Assembly (NCBI GenBank): GCA_022562375.1
Contig: JADFPK010000021.1
Coordinates: 1-14,122, forward strand
Length of the DNA stretch: 14,122 nucleotides
Direction: 5' to 3'
From: Pseudomonadota bacterium
Lineage (GTDB): Bacteria; Pseudomonadota; Alphaproteobacteria; SMXQ01
The translations under genes and the position numbers were made by a program. A model generated the notes under the pieces. It was not told the DNA's origin. It worked only from the letters and a program-made list of their open reading frames with translations, and ran no database searches. Position 1 is the first letter of the stretch. Every line of letters begins with the position of its first letter. Positions 1 to 6,760 of this stretch are shown here, in pieces.

Positions 1-1053
1 AGCGAGTACATTGATCTAAGCCGACTACAGCCCGTAGCAGCGCGAGTCGGATATGCCAGGATCGCCAAGACAAGACATGAAGAAGCGTCCGCCATGGCAT
101 TCGAAGAAAACAGGGTGCAACAACTGTCCGAAGTTATGGGGCGACATTATGACAGCGCTAAAATGGCAATAACAACTATCGACGAACGGCGAGAAATCCC
201 GGTGGTCAGTAAGAACAACATTCCATACTCTGGTTTTCATCAGGGATCTGGTGAAATCACCGTTATGGAACTACTACAGGTTGATTTTCCAAAATACGGG
301 TTGGTATTGATTGACGAAATAGAGTCGTCGCTTCACCCTAGAGTCCAGCGCCGTCTTATCCGCGAAATGGCTAATCGGTGCCGCGACCGCGAATGCCAAG
401 TTATACTCACAACACATTCACCATATATTTTGGAAGAATTGCCGTTTGAGGCACGCAATTATATCCTAGAGACCGGTGATACAAAAAAGATTATTACTGG
501 CGTAAGCCTACAATTTGCCATGACTCAAATGGATGACGAGCCTCATCCCGAATGTGAACTGTACGTTGAAGATGTTGCCGCACAAGTAATGTTAGCCGAG
601 ATACTTGCGGCTCACGCAAAGGAACTGTTTGCACGATGTAGCATTGTTCCGTATGGCGCGGCGTCAGTTGGGCTTGCCCTTGGACAAATGGCCGCACAGG
701 GGCGCTTTCCGCGCCCTACCTGTATCTTTTTAGATGGCGATAATGCTGAGGCCGACGGATGCACATTGTTGCCTGGCAATGACGCCCCAGAGAGGGTTGT
801 ATTTGGCGATCTCGGCGTAAGAGGGTGGCGCGATTTGTGGGTCCGAATTGGGCGTGATGTCGCCTTAGTAAGTGACGCATGCACTAACGCAATGACCTTA
901 GGCGACCATCATGAATGGGTGCGGGTGGTAGCAAATAATCTATTGTGCGGCGGCGATATACTTTGGCAAGCGATGTGCGTCGAATGGGCTAAACATCAGC
1001 GCGAAGAAAGTGTAGAGCACATCGTGGCAGTAGTGGAAGAGGCATTAGCTTAG
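1..1053 (+). CDS. OLD-like ATP-dependent endonuclease (AAA ATPase + TOPRIM), 5' end outside window
   Basis: The reading frame is open from base 1, so the N-terminus, including the Walker A motif, lies outside the window; the ATG at 94 is internal. The visible 350 residues show the second half of an ABC-type AAA domain: a signature-like GSGEITVMELL (about residues 82-92), Walker B LVLIDEIESSLHP (about 101-113) and the H-loop TTHSPYIL (about 137-144). A TOPRIM-like domain follows, with an acidic motif ELYVED (about 182-187) and the metal-binding IFLDGDNA (about 243-250). This order is that of the OLD nuclease family, which includes phage-defence nucleases such as GajA. The usual VEG of the first TOPRIM motif reads VED here. 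Base composition is clearly less GC-rich than in the genes downstream, which suggests transfer. Its stop overlaps the stop of the minus-strand gene by 4 bp. The family call is good; a defence role is inferred, and any partner gene would be upstream and unseen. Confidence 0.8.
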   Translation, partial: SEYIDLSRLQPVAARVGYARIAKTRHEEASAMAFEENRVQQLSEVMGRHYDSAKMAITTIDERREIPVVSKNNIPYSGFHQGSGEITVMELLQVDFPKYGLVLIDEIESSLHPRVQRRLIREMANRCRDRECQVILTTHSPYILEELPFEARNYILETGDTKKIITGVSLQFAMTQMDDEPHPECELYVEDVAAQVMLAEILAAHAKELFARCSIVPYGAASVGLALGQMAAQGRFPRPTCIFLDGDNAEADGCTLLPGNDAPERVVFGDLGVRGWRDLWVRIGRDVALVSDACTNAMTLGDHHEWVRVVANNLLCGGDILWQAMCVEWAKHQREESVEHIVAVVEEALA

Positions 1054-1283
1054 TTCTTTGCCCACCGCTTCGCCGCCGCCTTTCGGGCTATTTCGGCGCG
1101 GCGCTCTTTGCTGAGCTTCTTGGCCCGCGCCTGACCGCCCAAGCGCCCTAATTCCTGAGCGGCCTTGTTCTTGCCGTCATCGCCGGTATCTTCCTCGACC
1201 TCGCCGGTGGCGATCCTGGCGACCTTGATGGCCGTGCCGATCACGTCAGCGGGGCGCTTCTCGCCTTTGGGGCCTTTGGGCAT
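1050..1283 (-). CDS. small basic hypothetical protein (77 aa), C-terminal GG-AR-ERR-EIA-KRW motif
   Basis: A short, highly charged protein. The N-terminal half is KRPADVIGTAIKVARIATGE followed by an acidic stretch. The last 30 residues are rich in Lys, Ala and Arg (LGGQARAKKLSKERRAEIA, then a KAAAKRW end). Tails of this kind recur in small alphaproteobacterial proteins and suggest nucleic-acid binding, but no function is established and I do not assign one. I chose the ATG at 1283; a TTG directly before it (1286) is a possible start, and an AAAGGA Shine-Dalgarno lies upstream. The start lies 3 bp after the stop of the membrane protein gene, so the two are probably co-transcribed. The stop overlaps that of the convergent nuclease gene by 4 bp, leaving no room for a terminator. 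Confidence 0.65.
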   Translation of the reverse strand: MPKGPKGEKRPADVIGTAIKVARIATGEVEEDTGDDGKNKAAQELGRLGGQARAKKLSKERRAEIARKAAAKRWAKN

Positions 1284-1286
1284 CAA

Positions 1287-1547
1287 TCACGCGTCCTTTG
1301 CGCTCTGTCCAAACGCATAGCCCATTGCCCCTGCGATAATAGTAGCGGCCTCACCCGTAAGGGCATTATTCAAGGCCAAAATACCAGCGATAGGAAGCCC
1401 AATGCCGATAACGGTGAACCTGATGAATTGCCAGCCGATTCCTTTCATCTTGTCGCTGGGGTTCCCACGGCGATTGAGGTGGCCGACGATAATGATGCCG
1501 GGAACTGCTAAGGCTAGGATGATTGACACGGTGGGCAGTAGCCACAT
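1287..1547 (-). CDS. small hydrophobic membrane protein (86 aa), function unknown
   Basis: Two clear hydrophobic segments at about residues 3-24 and 42-61 are separated by a charged, positively biased loop (HLNRRGNPSDKMKG). A third, weaker Ala/Gly-rich hydrophobic stretch is at about 65-81. The start is well supported: the ATG at 1547 is preceded by AGGAGG with a 7-nt spacer. It is the first gene of a probable two-gene minus-strand unit with the small basic protein. I do not recognise the family. The size and topology would also suit a phage or plasmid accessory membrane protein, but nothing in the sequence proves that. Confidence 0.6.
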   Translation of the reverse strand: MWLLPTVSIILALAVPGIIIVGHLNRRGNPSDKMKGIGWQFIRFTVIGIGLPIAGILALNNALTGEAATIIAGAMGYAFGQSAKDA

Positions 1548-1758
1548 TGCATAGCCTCCTGTTGCTTTCCGCTAAGGATACAGGAATCACATGGCACCCG
1601 CGAGGGGGGAGTCAAGCCCGTCAGATTCCAAACTGACCCACTACCTCGAACTTCGATCGGTTGGTGCTTTCGGAATTTTAGGCGATGGCCCCGCCGAACC
1701 ATTCCTCGGCCATGGAACCGGGCGAGGGACGTGTTATAGTGTGGCCCTGGAATGTGGT
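1548..1758. other. intergenic region between divergent genes, with a possible -10 box for uvrD
   Basis: This gap separates the minus-strand membrane protein gene from uvrD. An open frame in phase with uvrD runs back to an ATG at 1591, but its residues do not look like helicase, so I treat it as untranslated. TATAGT at 1735-1740 could be a -10 element giving a short leader before the ATG at 1759. No convincing -35 box sits at the right distance, so the promoter call is weak. Confidence 0.25.
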
Positions 1759-4038
1759 ATGTCCGAATCCCCTGAACCCGATATCCCCGCGGAGGCCGAC
1801 GGCGCCCCCGCGCTAAGCGATCATTCCTATCTCCAGGCGCTGAATGAAGAGCAGCGCGCGGCGGTGGAGGCGCTCGACGGGCCGGTCCTGGTCCTGGCCG
1901 GCGCCGGCACCGGCAAGACCCGGGTGCTGATCACCCGCCTTGCCCATATCCTGGCGACCGGGCGGGCGTTTCCCGGCCAGATCCTTGCCGTCACCTTCAC
2001 CAACAAGGCGGCGCGGGAGATGTACGAGCGGGTCGAGGGGTTGATCGGCGCCAGCGCGAGTGGCTTGTGGCTCGGCACCTTCCACGCCATCTGCGTACGC
2101 ATACTGCGCCGTCACGCCGAGCTCATCGGCCTCAAGCCGAGCTTCACCATCCTCGATACCGACGACCAGATCAGGCTCGCCAAGCAGGTCCTCGAGGCGG
2201 CGGATATCGACGAGAAGAAGTGGCCGGCGCGGACCCTGGTGACGGTGATCCAGCGCTGGAAGGACAAGGGGCTGGCGCCCGGCAAGGTGCCGGCCTCGGC
2301 GGCGTCCGAGTTCGCCAAGGGCCGGGCGCTGGCGCTCTACGGGCAATACCAGGAACGGCTTCGCACCCTGAACGCGGCGGACTTCGGCGATCTGCTGCTC
2401 CACTCGCTGACGCTGTTCACGCGGAACCCGGAGGTGCTGGCGGACTACCAGCGGCGCTTCAGATACATCCTCGTCGACGAGTACCAGGACAGCAACGTCG
2501 CCCAGTATCTGTGGCTGCGCCTGCTCGCCCAGGGCGGCGGCAATATCTGTTGCGTCGGCGACGACGACCAGTCGATCTATGGCTGGCGGGGCGCCGAGGT
2601 CGGCAACATCCTGCGCTTCGAGAAGGACTTCGCCGGCGCCCGGATCGTCCGCTTGGAGCGCAACTACCGTTCGACGGCGCATATCCTCGCCGCCGCCTCG
2701 GGCCTGATCGCCCACAATGAAGGCCGGCTCGGCAAGACCCTTTGGACCGAGGACGGGGACGGCACCAAGGTCGTCGTCGGCGGGGTGTGGGACGGCGGGG
2801 AAGAGGCGCGGATGGTGGCCGACGAGATCGAGGCCCTGCAGCGTAATGGATGCAGGCTCGACGATATGGCCATTCTGGTGCGCGCCGGCGCCCAGACCCG
2901 CGAGTTCGAGGAACGCTTCATCCTCCTGGGCATTCCCTACCGGGTGATCGGCGGCCTCAGGTTCTACGAGCGCCACGAGATCCGCGACGCCGTCGCCTAT
3001 TTGCGCGTCATCGCCCAGCCCGACGACGACCTCGCGTTCGAGCGCATCGTCAACGTGCCGAGACGGGGCATCGGCAAGGCGAGCCTCGGGACCCTCTACC
3101 GCCTGGCGCGGGCCGAGGGCATCGCCTTGACGGTGGCGGCCGGGCGCCTGGTCGAGACCGACGAGATCGCCTCGCGGGCGCGTCACTCCCTTTCCCGGCT
3201 GCTCGACGACTTCGACCGCTGGCGCGCCCAGGCCCAGACCATGACGCCTTCGGCCCTGGCCAAAGGGATGCTGGAGGAGTCGGGCTACACCGCGATGTGG
3301 CGGAACGGCAAATCGGCCGACGCGCCGGGCCGGCTCGATAACCTCAAGGAGTTCGTCGCCGCGCTCGAGGATTTCGAATCCGTGCCGGAATTCCTCGAAC
3401 ATGTCAGCCTGGTGATGGACCACGACCGGGCCGCCGGCGGCGATCTCGTCAACGTGATGACGCTCCATTCCGGCAAGGGGCTGGAGTTCGACACCGTGTT
3501 CCTGCCGGGATGGGAGGAAGGGCTGTTCCCCCATCCCCGGGCGCTCGATGAATCGGGCCACGCCGGGCTCGAGGAGGAACGCCGGCTCGCCTATGTCGGC
3601 ATCACCCGGGCGCGCAAGCGGGTGCGCATCTCCTTCGCCGCCAACCGGCGGCTGTTCAATCAGTGGGTGAGCGCCATCCCGTCGCGCTTCATCGACGAGT
3701 TGCCGCCGGACCATATCGAGATCCTGACCCGCCCCGGCCTTTACGCCGGGCGCGGCGCCGGGCGGCAAGGGGAACCCGACGCCGGTCTCTCGGAGATGGA
3801 AACGGCCTTCGCCAACCTCCGCGTGGGCGGGCGCCGGGGGCGTGTCATCGCGGCCAAGGGGCGCTTGATCGAGGCCGCGAAACGAAGGGGCGCGGGCGCC
3901 GTCGGCGTCGGCGACCGGGTGTTCCACCAGAAATTCGGCTACGGCCGCATCCTGGCGGTCGATCTCGACAAGCTCGAGATCATATTCGAGAAGGCCGGCA
4001 TCAAGAAGGTCATCGCGAGCTTCGTCGACCCGGCCTGA
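1759..4038 (+). CDS. uvrD: UvrD/PcrA-type superfamily 1 DNA helicase
   Basis: An ATP-dependent 3'-5' DNA helicase of the UvrD/PcrA/Rep group, acting in the cytoplasm in excision and mismatch repair and in clearing replication forks. The frame carries the full SF1A motif set: Walker A AGAGTGKT (47-54), AVTFTNKAAREM (motif Ia), DEYQD (240-244, Walker B), GDDDQSIYGWRGA (from 267), RLERNYRST (motif IV), TLHSGKGLEFDTVFLPG (motif V) and YVGITRARKR (motif VI, ending near 621). The last 40 residues, from GDRVFHQKFGYG, match the C-terminal Tudor-like segment of PcrA/UvrD that contacts RNA polymerase. Length is 759 aa from the ATG at 1759, normal for the family. The frame is open back to 1591, but the extra 56 residues are unlike helicase. 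PcrA would be an equally fair name. prmA follows 17 bp after the stop, suggesting co-transcription. Confidence 0.95.
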   Translation: MSESPEPDIPAEADGAPALSDHSYLQALNEEQRAAVEALDGPVLVLAGAGTGKTRVLITRLAHILATGRAFPGQILAVTFTNKAAREMYERVEGLIGASASGLWLGTFHAICVRILRRHAELIGLKPSFTILDTDDQIRLAKQVLEAADIDEKKWPARTLVTVIQRWKDKGLAPGKVPASAASEFAKGRALALYGQYQERLRTLNAADFGDLLLHSLTLFTRNPEVLADYQRRFRYILVDEYQDSNVAQYLWLRLLAQGGGNICCVGDDDQSIYGWRGAEVGNILRFEKDFAGARIVRLERNYRSTAHILAAASGLIAHNEGRLGKTLWTEDGDGTKVVVGGVWDGGEEARMVADEIEALQRNGCRLDDMAILVRAGAQTREFEERFILLGIPYRVIGGLRFYERHEIRDAVAYLRVIAQPDDDLAFERIVNVPRRGIGKASLGTLYRLARAEGIALTVAAGRLVETDEIASRARHSLSRLLDDFDRWRAQAQTMTPSALAKGMLEESGYTAMWRNGKSADAPGRLDNLKEFVAALEDFESVPEFLEHVSLVMDHDRAAGGDLVNVMTLHSGKGLEFDTVFLPGWEEGLFPHPRALDESGHAGLEEERRLAYVGITRARKRVRISFAANRRLFNQWVSAIPSRFIDELPPDHIEILTRPGLYAGRGAGRQGEPDAGLSEMETAFANLRVGGRRGRVIAAKGRLIEAAKRRGAGAVGVGDRVFHQKFGYGRILAVDLDKLEIIFEKAGIKKVIASFVDPA

Positions 4039-4055
4039 GGCCGGCGGGGTGGGAC

Positions 4056-4937
4056 ATGAAGGCAGGGGACGGAAAGCTCTGGCGCATATCGTTCACCGTG
4101 CCCGAAGGCGTGGCGGGGGCGTTCGCCGACGCCCTCATTCCCTTCGGCGACTCGATCTCATGCTTCGAGACCGCTGGCAAGGGCCGACGCCGTCTTACGG
4201 CGATCGGCGCCGGGGAGCCCGATGCCTCGGCGCTCGACCTCATGCTGGCGAAGACCGGCGCCGATCAGGGGATCGAGCCGCCAAGGGCGCGCATCGAAAA
4301 GCTGCCGGCGGACGGCTGGCTGGCGGAGAACCGCCGCCGGTTTGCCGCCGTAACCGCCGGGCGGTTCTTCGTCCATGGCGCCGGTCATGAAGGCATCAAG
4401 CCGCCGGGCGCGCTGGCGCTCGAGCTCGAGGCCGGCCCCGCCTTCGGCTCCGGCACCCACGAGACCACGCGGGGCTGCCTCATCGCCATCGACAGGCTTG
4501 CCAAGCGGCGGCGGTTCCTCAACTCGCTCGATCTCGGTTGCGGCTCCGGCATCCTGGCGCTGGCCATCGCCCGGGCGATGAAGCGCCCGGTCCTGGCCGT
4601 CGATATCGACGATTGGGCGGTCAGGACGGCGGCGGCGAACGCCCGGTCCAACGGCCTCGGCGCCCTCGTCCGGGTGGCGCAAGGGGACGGCTTCTCGGGC
4701 CCCGAAATCCGCCGCCGGGCGCCGTTCGATCTGATCGTCGCCAATATCCTCGCCCGGCCGCTTGTCCGCCTGGCGCCCGATCTGGTGCGCGCGCTTCGAA
4801 TTGGCGGCGTCGCCATCCTCTCCGGTCTTCTTCATTCGGACCAAGCCGCCCTCGTCGCCGCCTACCGGGCCCAGGGCGCCCGGCTCATCGGGCGGCACCG
4901 TCTCGGCGACTGGTCGACCCTGACCATCGGCCGCTGA
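4056..4937 (+). CDS. prmA: ribosomal protein L11 methyltransferase
   Basis: SAM-dependent methyltransferase that trimethylates lysines and the N-terminus of ribosomal protein L11. The 293-aa length is typical. The N-terminal half is the L11-recognition region (GDGKLWRISFTVPEG onward). The linker carries the family hallmark AFGSGTHETT before the Rossmann-like catalytic domain: LDLGCGSGILALAIA (from 158) is SAM motif I, AVDIDDWAVRTAAANA is the acidic ribose-binding loop, and DLIVANILARPL (around 225-236) is the active-site motif IV. LSGLL follows near the C-terminus. The ATG at 4056, preceded by a G-rich GGGGTGGG, is chosen because the upstream in-frame stretch overlaps uvrD and has no protein-like character. 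In many alphaproteobacteria prmA lies with a uvrD-like helicase and aminopeptidase P; here accessory genes separate it from the latter. Confidence 0.95.
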   Translation: MKAGDGKLWRISFTVPEGVAGAFADALIPFGDSISCFETAGKGRRRLTAIGAGEPDASALDLMLAKTGADQGIEPPRARIEKLPADGWLAENRRRFAAVTAGRFFVHGAGHEGIKPPGALALELEAGPAFGSGTHETTRGCLIAIDRLAKRRRFLNSLDLGCGSGILALAIARAMKRPVLAVDIDDWAVRTAAANARSNGLGALVRVAQGDGFSGPEIRRRAPFDLIVANILARPLVRLAPDLVRALRIGGVAILSGLLHSDQAALVAAYRAQGARLIGRHRLGDWSTLTIGR

Positions 4938-4977
4938 GGCGATTTATCCGGGCTAATGGTGTTTCAGCGGGCGCCGG

Positions 4978-5286
4978 TTACTCTGGCCAGCTTTCCTCGC
5001 GCCAATCCCGTGCGCCGTGAATGACGCGCAGGATCGTGATGGTCTCATGGCCCTTGGATTCATCGCCAAGGGCGTAGGCCACGATGTAGGGCATACCGCG
5101 CACCACTTTTTCATAGCTGCCGGACACCCGCCCTTTGCGGCCTGTCGGCGCGGCGGCGAGAGCCTGAATGGTTCGATCGATACGGGTGGCTACGTCGTGG
5201 GCGGCGGGTGGATCGTCCCGCGCGATGTAGCCGATGATGCCGCGAAAATCATCGTGGGCGTGCTTTGACCAGACAACACGCCTCAC
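4978..5286 (-). CDS. ParE/RelE-superfamily toxin
   Basis: A 102-aa toxin of the ParE/RelE fold. Visible hallmarks are the N-terminal VVWSKHAHDDFRGIIGYIA segment, the central helix ATRIDRTIQALAAAPTGRKG, and the strand pair VRGMPYIVAYALG followed by ITILRVIHGARDW. The IVAY...I.ILRV.HGAR.W pattern is typical of the ParE-like branch, which generally poisons DNA gyrase, whereas RelE members cleave mRNA; the sequence alone does not settle the target. It starts at a GTG (5286) whose bases overlap the antitoxin stop (GTGA, 4 bp), so translation is probably coupled. The stop at 4978 is 40 bp from the convergent prmA stop. The gene appears complete and intact. Confidence 0.85.
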   Translation of the reverse strand: MRRVVWSKHAHDDFRGIIGYIARDDPPAAHDVATRIDRTIQALAAAPTGRKGRVSGSYEKVVRGMPYIVAYALGDESKGHETITILRVIHGARDWREESWPE

Positions 5287-5546
5287 CGCTTCGGTCGCTT
5301 TGTTTTCGCTTTTTTGATCGTGGCGTCAATGTCGGCCATAACGTCTTCGTGGGGAACGACGCGCCCGGCCTTCATATCGTCCAGGCCGCGCTCGATACCC
5401 GAGACGATTTCCAGTTCGCGCTCGACATAACCGGCAATGGCTTCTTCGGCGAGGAATGACTTGGTGCGGCGGGTCCGCTCGGCGAGTTCGCCAAGGCGAT
5501 CCTTGAGTTCCGGTGGTAGCCGGACAGTCAAGGTCGTGCTGGCCAT
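5283..5546 (-). CDS. ribbon-helix-helix (CopG-type) antitoxin of the ParE/RelE-like pair
   Basis: An 87-aa antitoxin. Residues 1-45 form a ribbon-helix-helix DNA-binding domain: the strand STTLTVRLPPELKDRLGE, then a helix containing ERTRRTKSFLAEEAIAGYV. The charged C-terminal half (ERGLDDMKAGRVVPHEDVM and a Lys-rich tail) is the expected toxin-wrapping region. The ATG at 5546 is preceded by AGGAA with an 8-nt spacer. It precedes the toxin gene, as is usual for parDE-like modules, and overlaps it by 4 bp. The domain implies binding to its own promoter; a candidate inverted repeat lies directly upstream. The CopG/RHH assignment is firm, the subfamily less so. Confidence 0.85.
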   Translation of the reverse strand: MASTTLTVRLPPELKDRLGELAERTRRTKSFLAEEAIAGYVERELEIVSGIERGLDDMKAGRVVPHEDVMADIDATIKKAKTKRPKR

Positions 5547-5562
5547 GTCGTCAATTCCTATA

Positions 5563-5584
5563 GTTGTGTGCTAATGTACACAAC
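5563..5584. promoter_or_regulatory. inverted repeat, candidate operator of the RHH antitoxin
   Basis: GTTGTGT (5563-5569) and ACACAAC (5578-5584) form a perfect 7-bp inverted repeat with an 8-bp spacer, and a palindromic TGTACA sits at 5575-5580. The site lies 17-38 bp upstream of the antitoxin ATG in locally AT-rich DNA, where autorepression by RHH antitoxins usually acts. Binding is inferred from position and symmetry. Confidence 0.45.
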
Positions 5585-5622
5585 ATAACACAGCACATGG
5601 GCGAAAGGCAAGCCATGGTGTT

Positions 5623-5898
5623 TCACCGGCCGTGATGGTCATCGCGGTTTTTTCCCTGTGCCCGCACATAGGATTCCAGCACCGCATTAATGCGGGTTTG
5701 GTAGCCCTTCTTACCCTCGGCCTTAAAATGGTCGAGCACGGATTTTTTGACCCGCAAGGTCACATGCTGGGTTCTGTCCGGCTCTATCAACTCGGCGTTG
5801 GCCCAGAAATCCGCATCGGTTTCAGGGATATCGCTGTAGTCGATATCCTTGTCCTTGATGGCCTCAATTTCCTTTTTGCGCTGGCGCGAGATGGTCAT
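5623..5898 (-). CDS. brnA: BrnA-family antitoxin
   Basis: A 91-aa protein of the BrnA antitoxin type: an N-terminal basic segment (TISRQRKKEIEAIKDKDIDY), the characteristic SDIPETDADFWANAELIEP, then a ribbon-helix-helix-like C-terminal half (HVTLRVKKSVLDHFKAEGKKG, YQTRINAVLESYVRAQ). BrnA neutralises the RelE-fold ribonuclease BrnT and represses the brnTA promoter through its DNA-binding domain. I chose the ATG at 5898 because GGAAGG lies 6 nt upstream; a GTG 18 bp further out is in frame but would place that Shine-Dalgarno inside the coding sequence. The gene looks intact, but its partner toxin is present only as a 3' fragment overlapping the start, so this is an orphan antitoxin. It could still act on BrnT elsewhere in the genome. 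Confidence 0.85.
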   Translation of the reverse strand: MTISRQRKKEIEAIKDKDIDYSDIPETDADFWANAELIEPDRTQHVTLRVKKSVLDHFKAEGKKGYQTRINAVLESYVRAQGKNRDDHHGR

Positions 5899-5953
5899 AG
5901 TACACCTTCCTTTCACCGCGGTTTGCCTTGCGGGCGGAGATCAGGCGTCGTAT
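5864..5953 (-). pseudogene. brnT: brnT toxin remnant, 3' end only
   Basis: Just upstream of and overlapping brnA, a 29-codon open stretch ends in TGA at 5864. It reads RRLISARKANRGERKVYYD followed by HLAPAQKGN. RLISARKA...ERK.YY is the typical C-terminal signature of BrnT toxins, and its position, running over the brnA start by 35 bp, is the normal brnT-brnA arrangement. Immediately upstream in frame is a TAA (5954-5956). The next 200 bases in any minus frame show nothing resembling the missing N-terminal two thirds of about 60 residues. The toxin gene is therefore decapitated, with the break near 5945-5955, where composition turns AT-rich. Inferred from motif recall; no alignment was run. 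Confidence 0.65.
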
Positions 5954-5967
5954 TTATTCCATCCTGT

Positions 5968-5996
5968 ATGTTATCACAAAATGTATGCACAATCAA
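5968..5996 (-). promoter_or_regulatory. candidate promoter for brnA
   Basis: On the minus strand TTGATT (5991-5996) and TAACAT (5968-5973) are separated by exactly 17 bp, a reasonable sigma-70-type pair. It lies about 70 bp upstream of the brnA ATG and just beyond the brnT breakpoint, so it may have replaced the lost native promoter. Sequence match only. Confidence 0.35.
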
Positions 5997-6125
5997 GCTA
6001 TGCGCAAACTTTCGAAAAAGGATAAAGATCGCGTCGAGAAGGAAGCCGATCCGTTTGGCAAGAACGGTGGCCGGGAGGGCGCTAGGCTCGCGCGTGGCGG
6101 GGAGGGAAGATTATCGGCCGGGTGA
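5985..6125 (+). CDS. possible small ORF of unknown function (46 aa), divergent from brnA
   Basis: The frame starts with ATG at 5985 (an alternative ATG is at 6000) and encodes a charged peptide beginning MHNQAMRKLSKKDKDRVEK and continuing EADPFGKNGGREGARLARGG. I do not recognise it, and no clear Shine-Dalgarno precedes either ATG. The main support for real expression is the intrinsic terminator 30 bp after the stop on the same strand, which needs some plus-strand transcript between brnA and that point. It may be the truncated end of a lost gene or a non-coding transcript. Confidence 0.3.
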   Translation: MHNQAMRKLSKKDKDRVEKEADPFGKNGGREGARLARGGEGRLSAG

Positions 6126-6155
6126 AGGGAGCGCCGGCTTATGGGCATGCGGTTA

Positions 6156-6186
6156 CGGCGGCTCGTGATCGAACCGCCGCTTTTTC
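6156..6186 (+). terminator. intrinsic (rho-independent) terminator
   Basis: CGGCGG (6156-6161) pairs with CCGCCG (6174-6179). The stem continues after one mismatch with TCG/CGA and closes on the tetraloop TGAT, and a T-run (6181-6185) follows one base later. The orientation is plus strand; there is no T-run for the other strand. It would end a transcript coming from the region of the small ORF at 5985-6125. Confidence 0.65.
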
Positions 6187-6230
6187 GGTCAGGTGATGGG
6201 TGAACGCAATGGGCCGCGCTCAGGCCAAGC

Positions 6231-6512
6231 CTAGTGCCGGCGTCCGTTCGCCGTCATTTTGCCCCTGGAGGGGAAGATTTCCATCTTGCCGGCGACATAG
6301 GCCGGAATTTCCGAACGCGGGATGCCAAGCCTCTCCAGCGACGCATCGTCGAGCCGGGACAGCTCCTCGAAAAGCGTCCTGCTTTCCAAGCCCTGCGAGA
6401 ACATCCCCGGCAACTGATGGCCGAAGAAATAGAGAATGTCGCTCACCAGGTGGGAGCCCTTCTCCAGAGGCGCCTGCTCGGGCCCCGTCGCGGGCGTGGT
6501 TTTTTTCGCCAT
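6231..6512 (-). CDS. DUF1127-like small protein (93 aa)
   Basis: Residues 46-72 (FEELSRLDDASLERLGIPR then SEIPAYVAG) resemble the short DUF1127/YjiS motif, in which an LDD..L..LGI.R.EI core follows a helix. That motif is abundant in small alphaproteobacterial proteins, some of which bind RNA or affect phosphate and carbon metabolism; no specific role can be given here. The rest is a hydrophilic N-terminus and an aromatic stretch, VSDILYFFGHQLPGMF. The start is good: the ATG at 6512 has AGGAG 7 nt upstream. It stands alone, divergent from pepP, and a small perfect hairpin lies 33 bp before its start. Confidence 0.65.
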   Translation of the reverse strand: MAKKTTPATGPEQAPLEKGSHLVSDILYFFGHQLPGMFSQGLESRTLFEELSRLDDASLERLGIPRSEIPAYVAGKMEIFPSRGKMTANGRRH

Positions 6513-6544
6513 ATTTATACTCCTAGATGGATGGGATGGGCGGT

Positions 6545-6561
6545 TCGCGAGAGCCTCGCGA
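6545..6561. repeat. perfect short hairpin upstream of the DUF1127-like gene
   Basis: TCGCGAG (6545-6551), a 3-base loop and CTCGCGA (6555-6561) form a perfect 7-bp stem. It is 33-49 bp upstream of the minus-strand ATG at 6512 and has no adjacent T-run, so it is not a terminator. It could be an operator or a 5'-UTR hairpin, or a chance feature of GC-rich DNA. Confidence 0.3.
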
Positions 6562-6729
6562 GGGCCGCGTTGCTGCTTAGAGAACTAATGAATCTCCCCC
6601 CCGTTACCAGCGGCTTTTCCGCGTCCCAGGCCCGAGGATTTTGCATGGCTTTCCTCGCCTCGTTCCTCAAGACCTCGATCCGGAAGGGTGAAAGGAAGTT
6701 CGGGCGGTTAGCGCTTGCCTCGCGCGGCG

Positions 6730-6760
6730 CCCCCTCTTATGAAAGTGAGCGCCAGAGGGG
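6730..6760 (+). repeat. inverted repeat before pepP
   Basis: CCCCTCT (6731-6737) and AGAGGGG (6754-6760) can pair across a 16-base loop in the 280-bp gap before pepP, ending 33 bp ahead of its start. No T-run follows. The rest of the gap (6513-6793) shows no gene and no convincing promoter boxes. Confidence 0.25.

Noticed and set aside
1591..1758. Extending the uvrD helicase start back to an ATG at 1591
   Set aside because: The added 56 residues show no helicase similarity, and the ATG at 1759 fits the normal family start shortly before the NEEQRAAV segment.
1813..3927. Long minus-strand open frame across uvrD
   Set aside because: It is the complement of a gene with the complete set of helicase motifs; its translation is low-complexity and lacks any motif. 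Typical of GC-rich DNA.
3663..4055. prmA starting inside uvrD
   Set aside because: The upstream residues are an Arg-rich out-of-frame reading of uvrD; PrmA homologues start at the ATG at 4056.
5632..6168. Plus-strand open frame of 178 codons over the brnA region
   Set aside because: It runs antisense to brnA, which has a good start and family signature; no protein features were seen.
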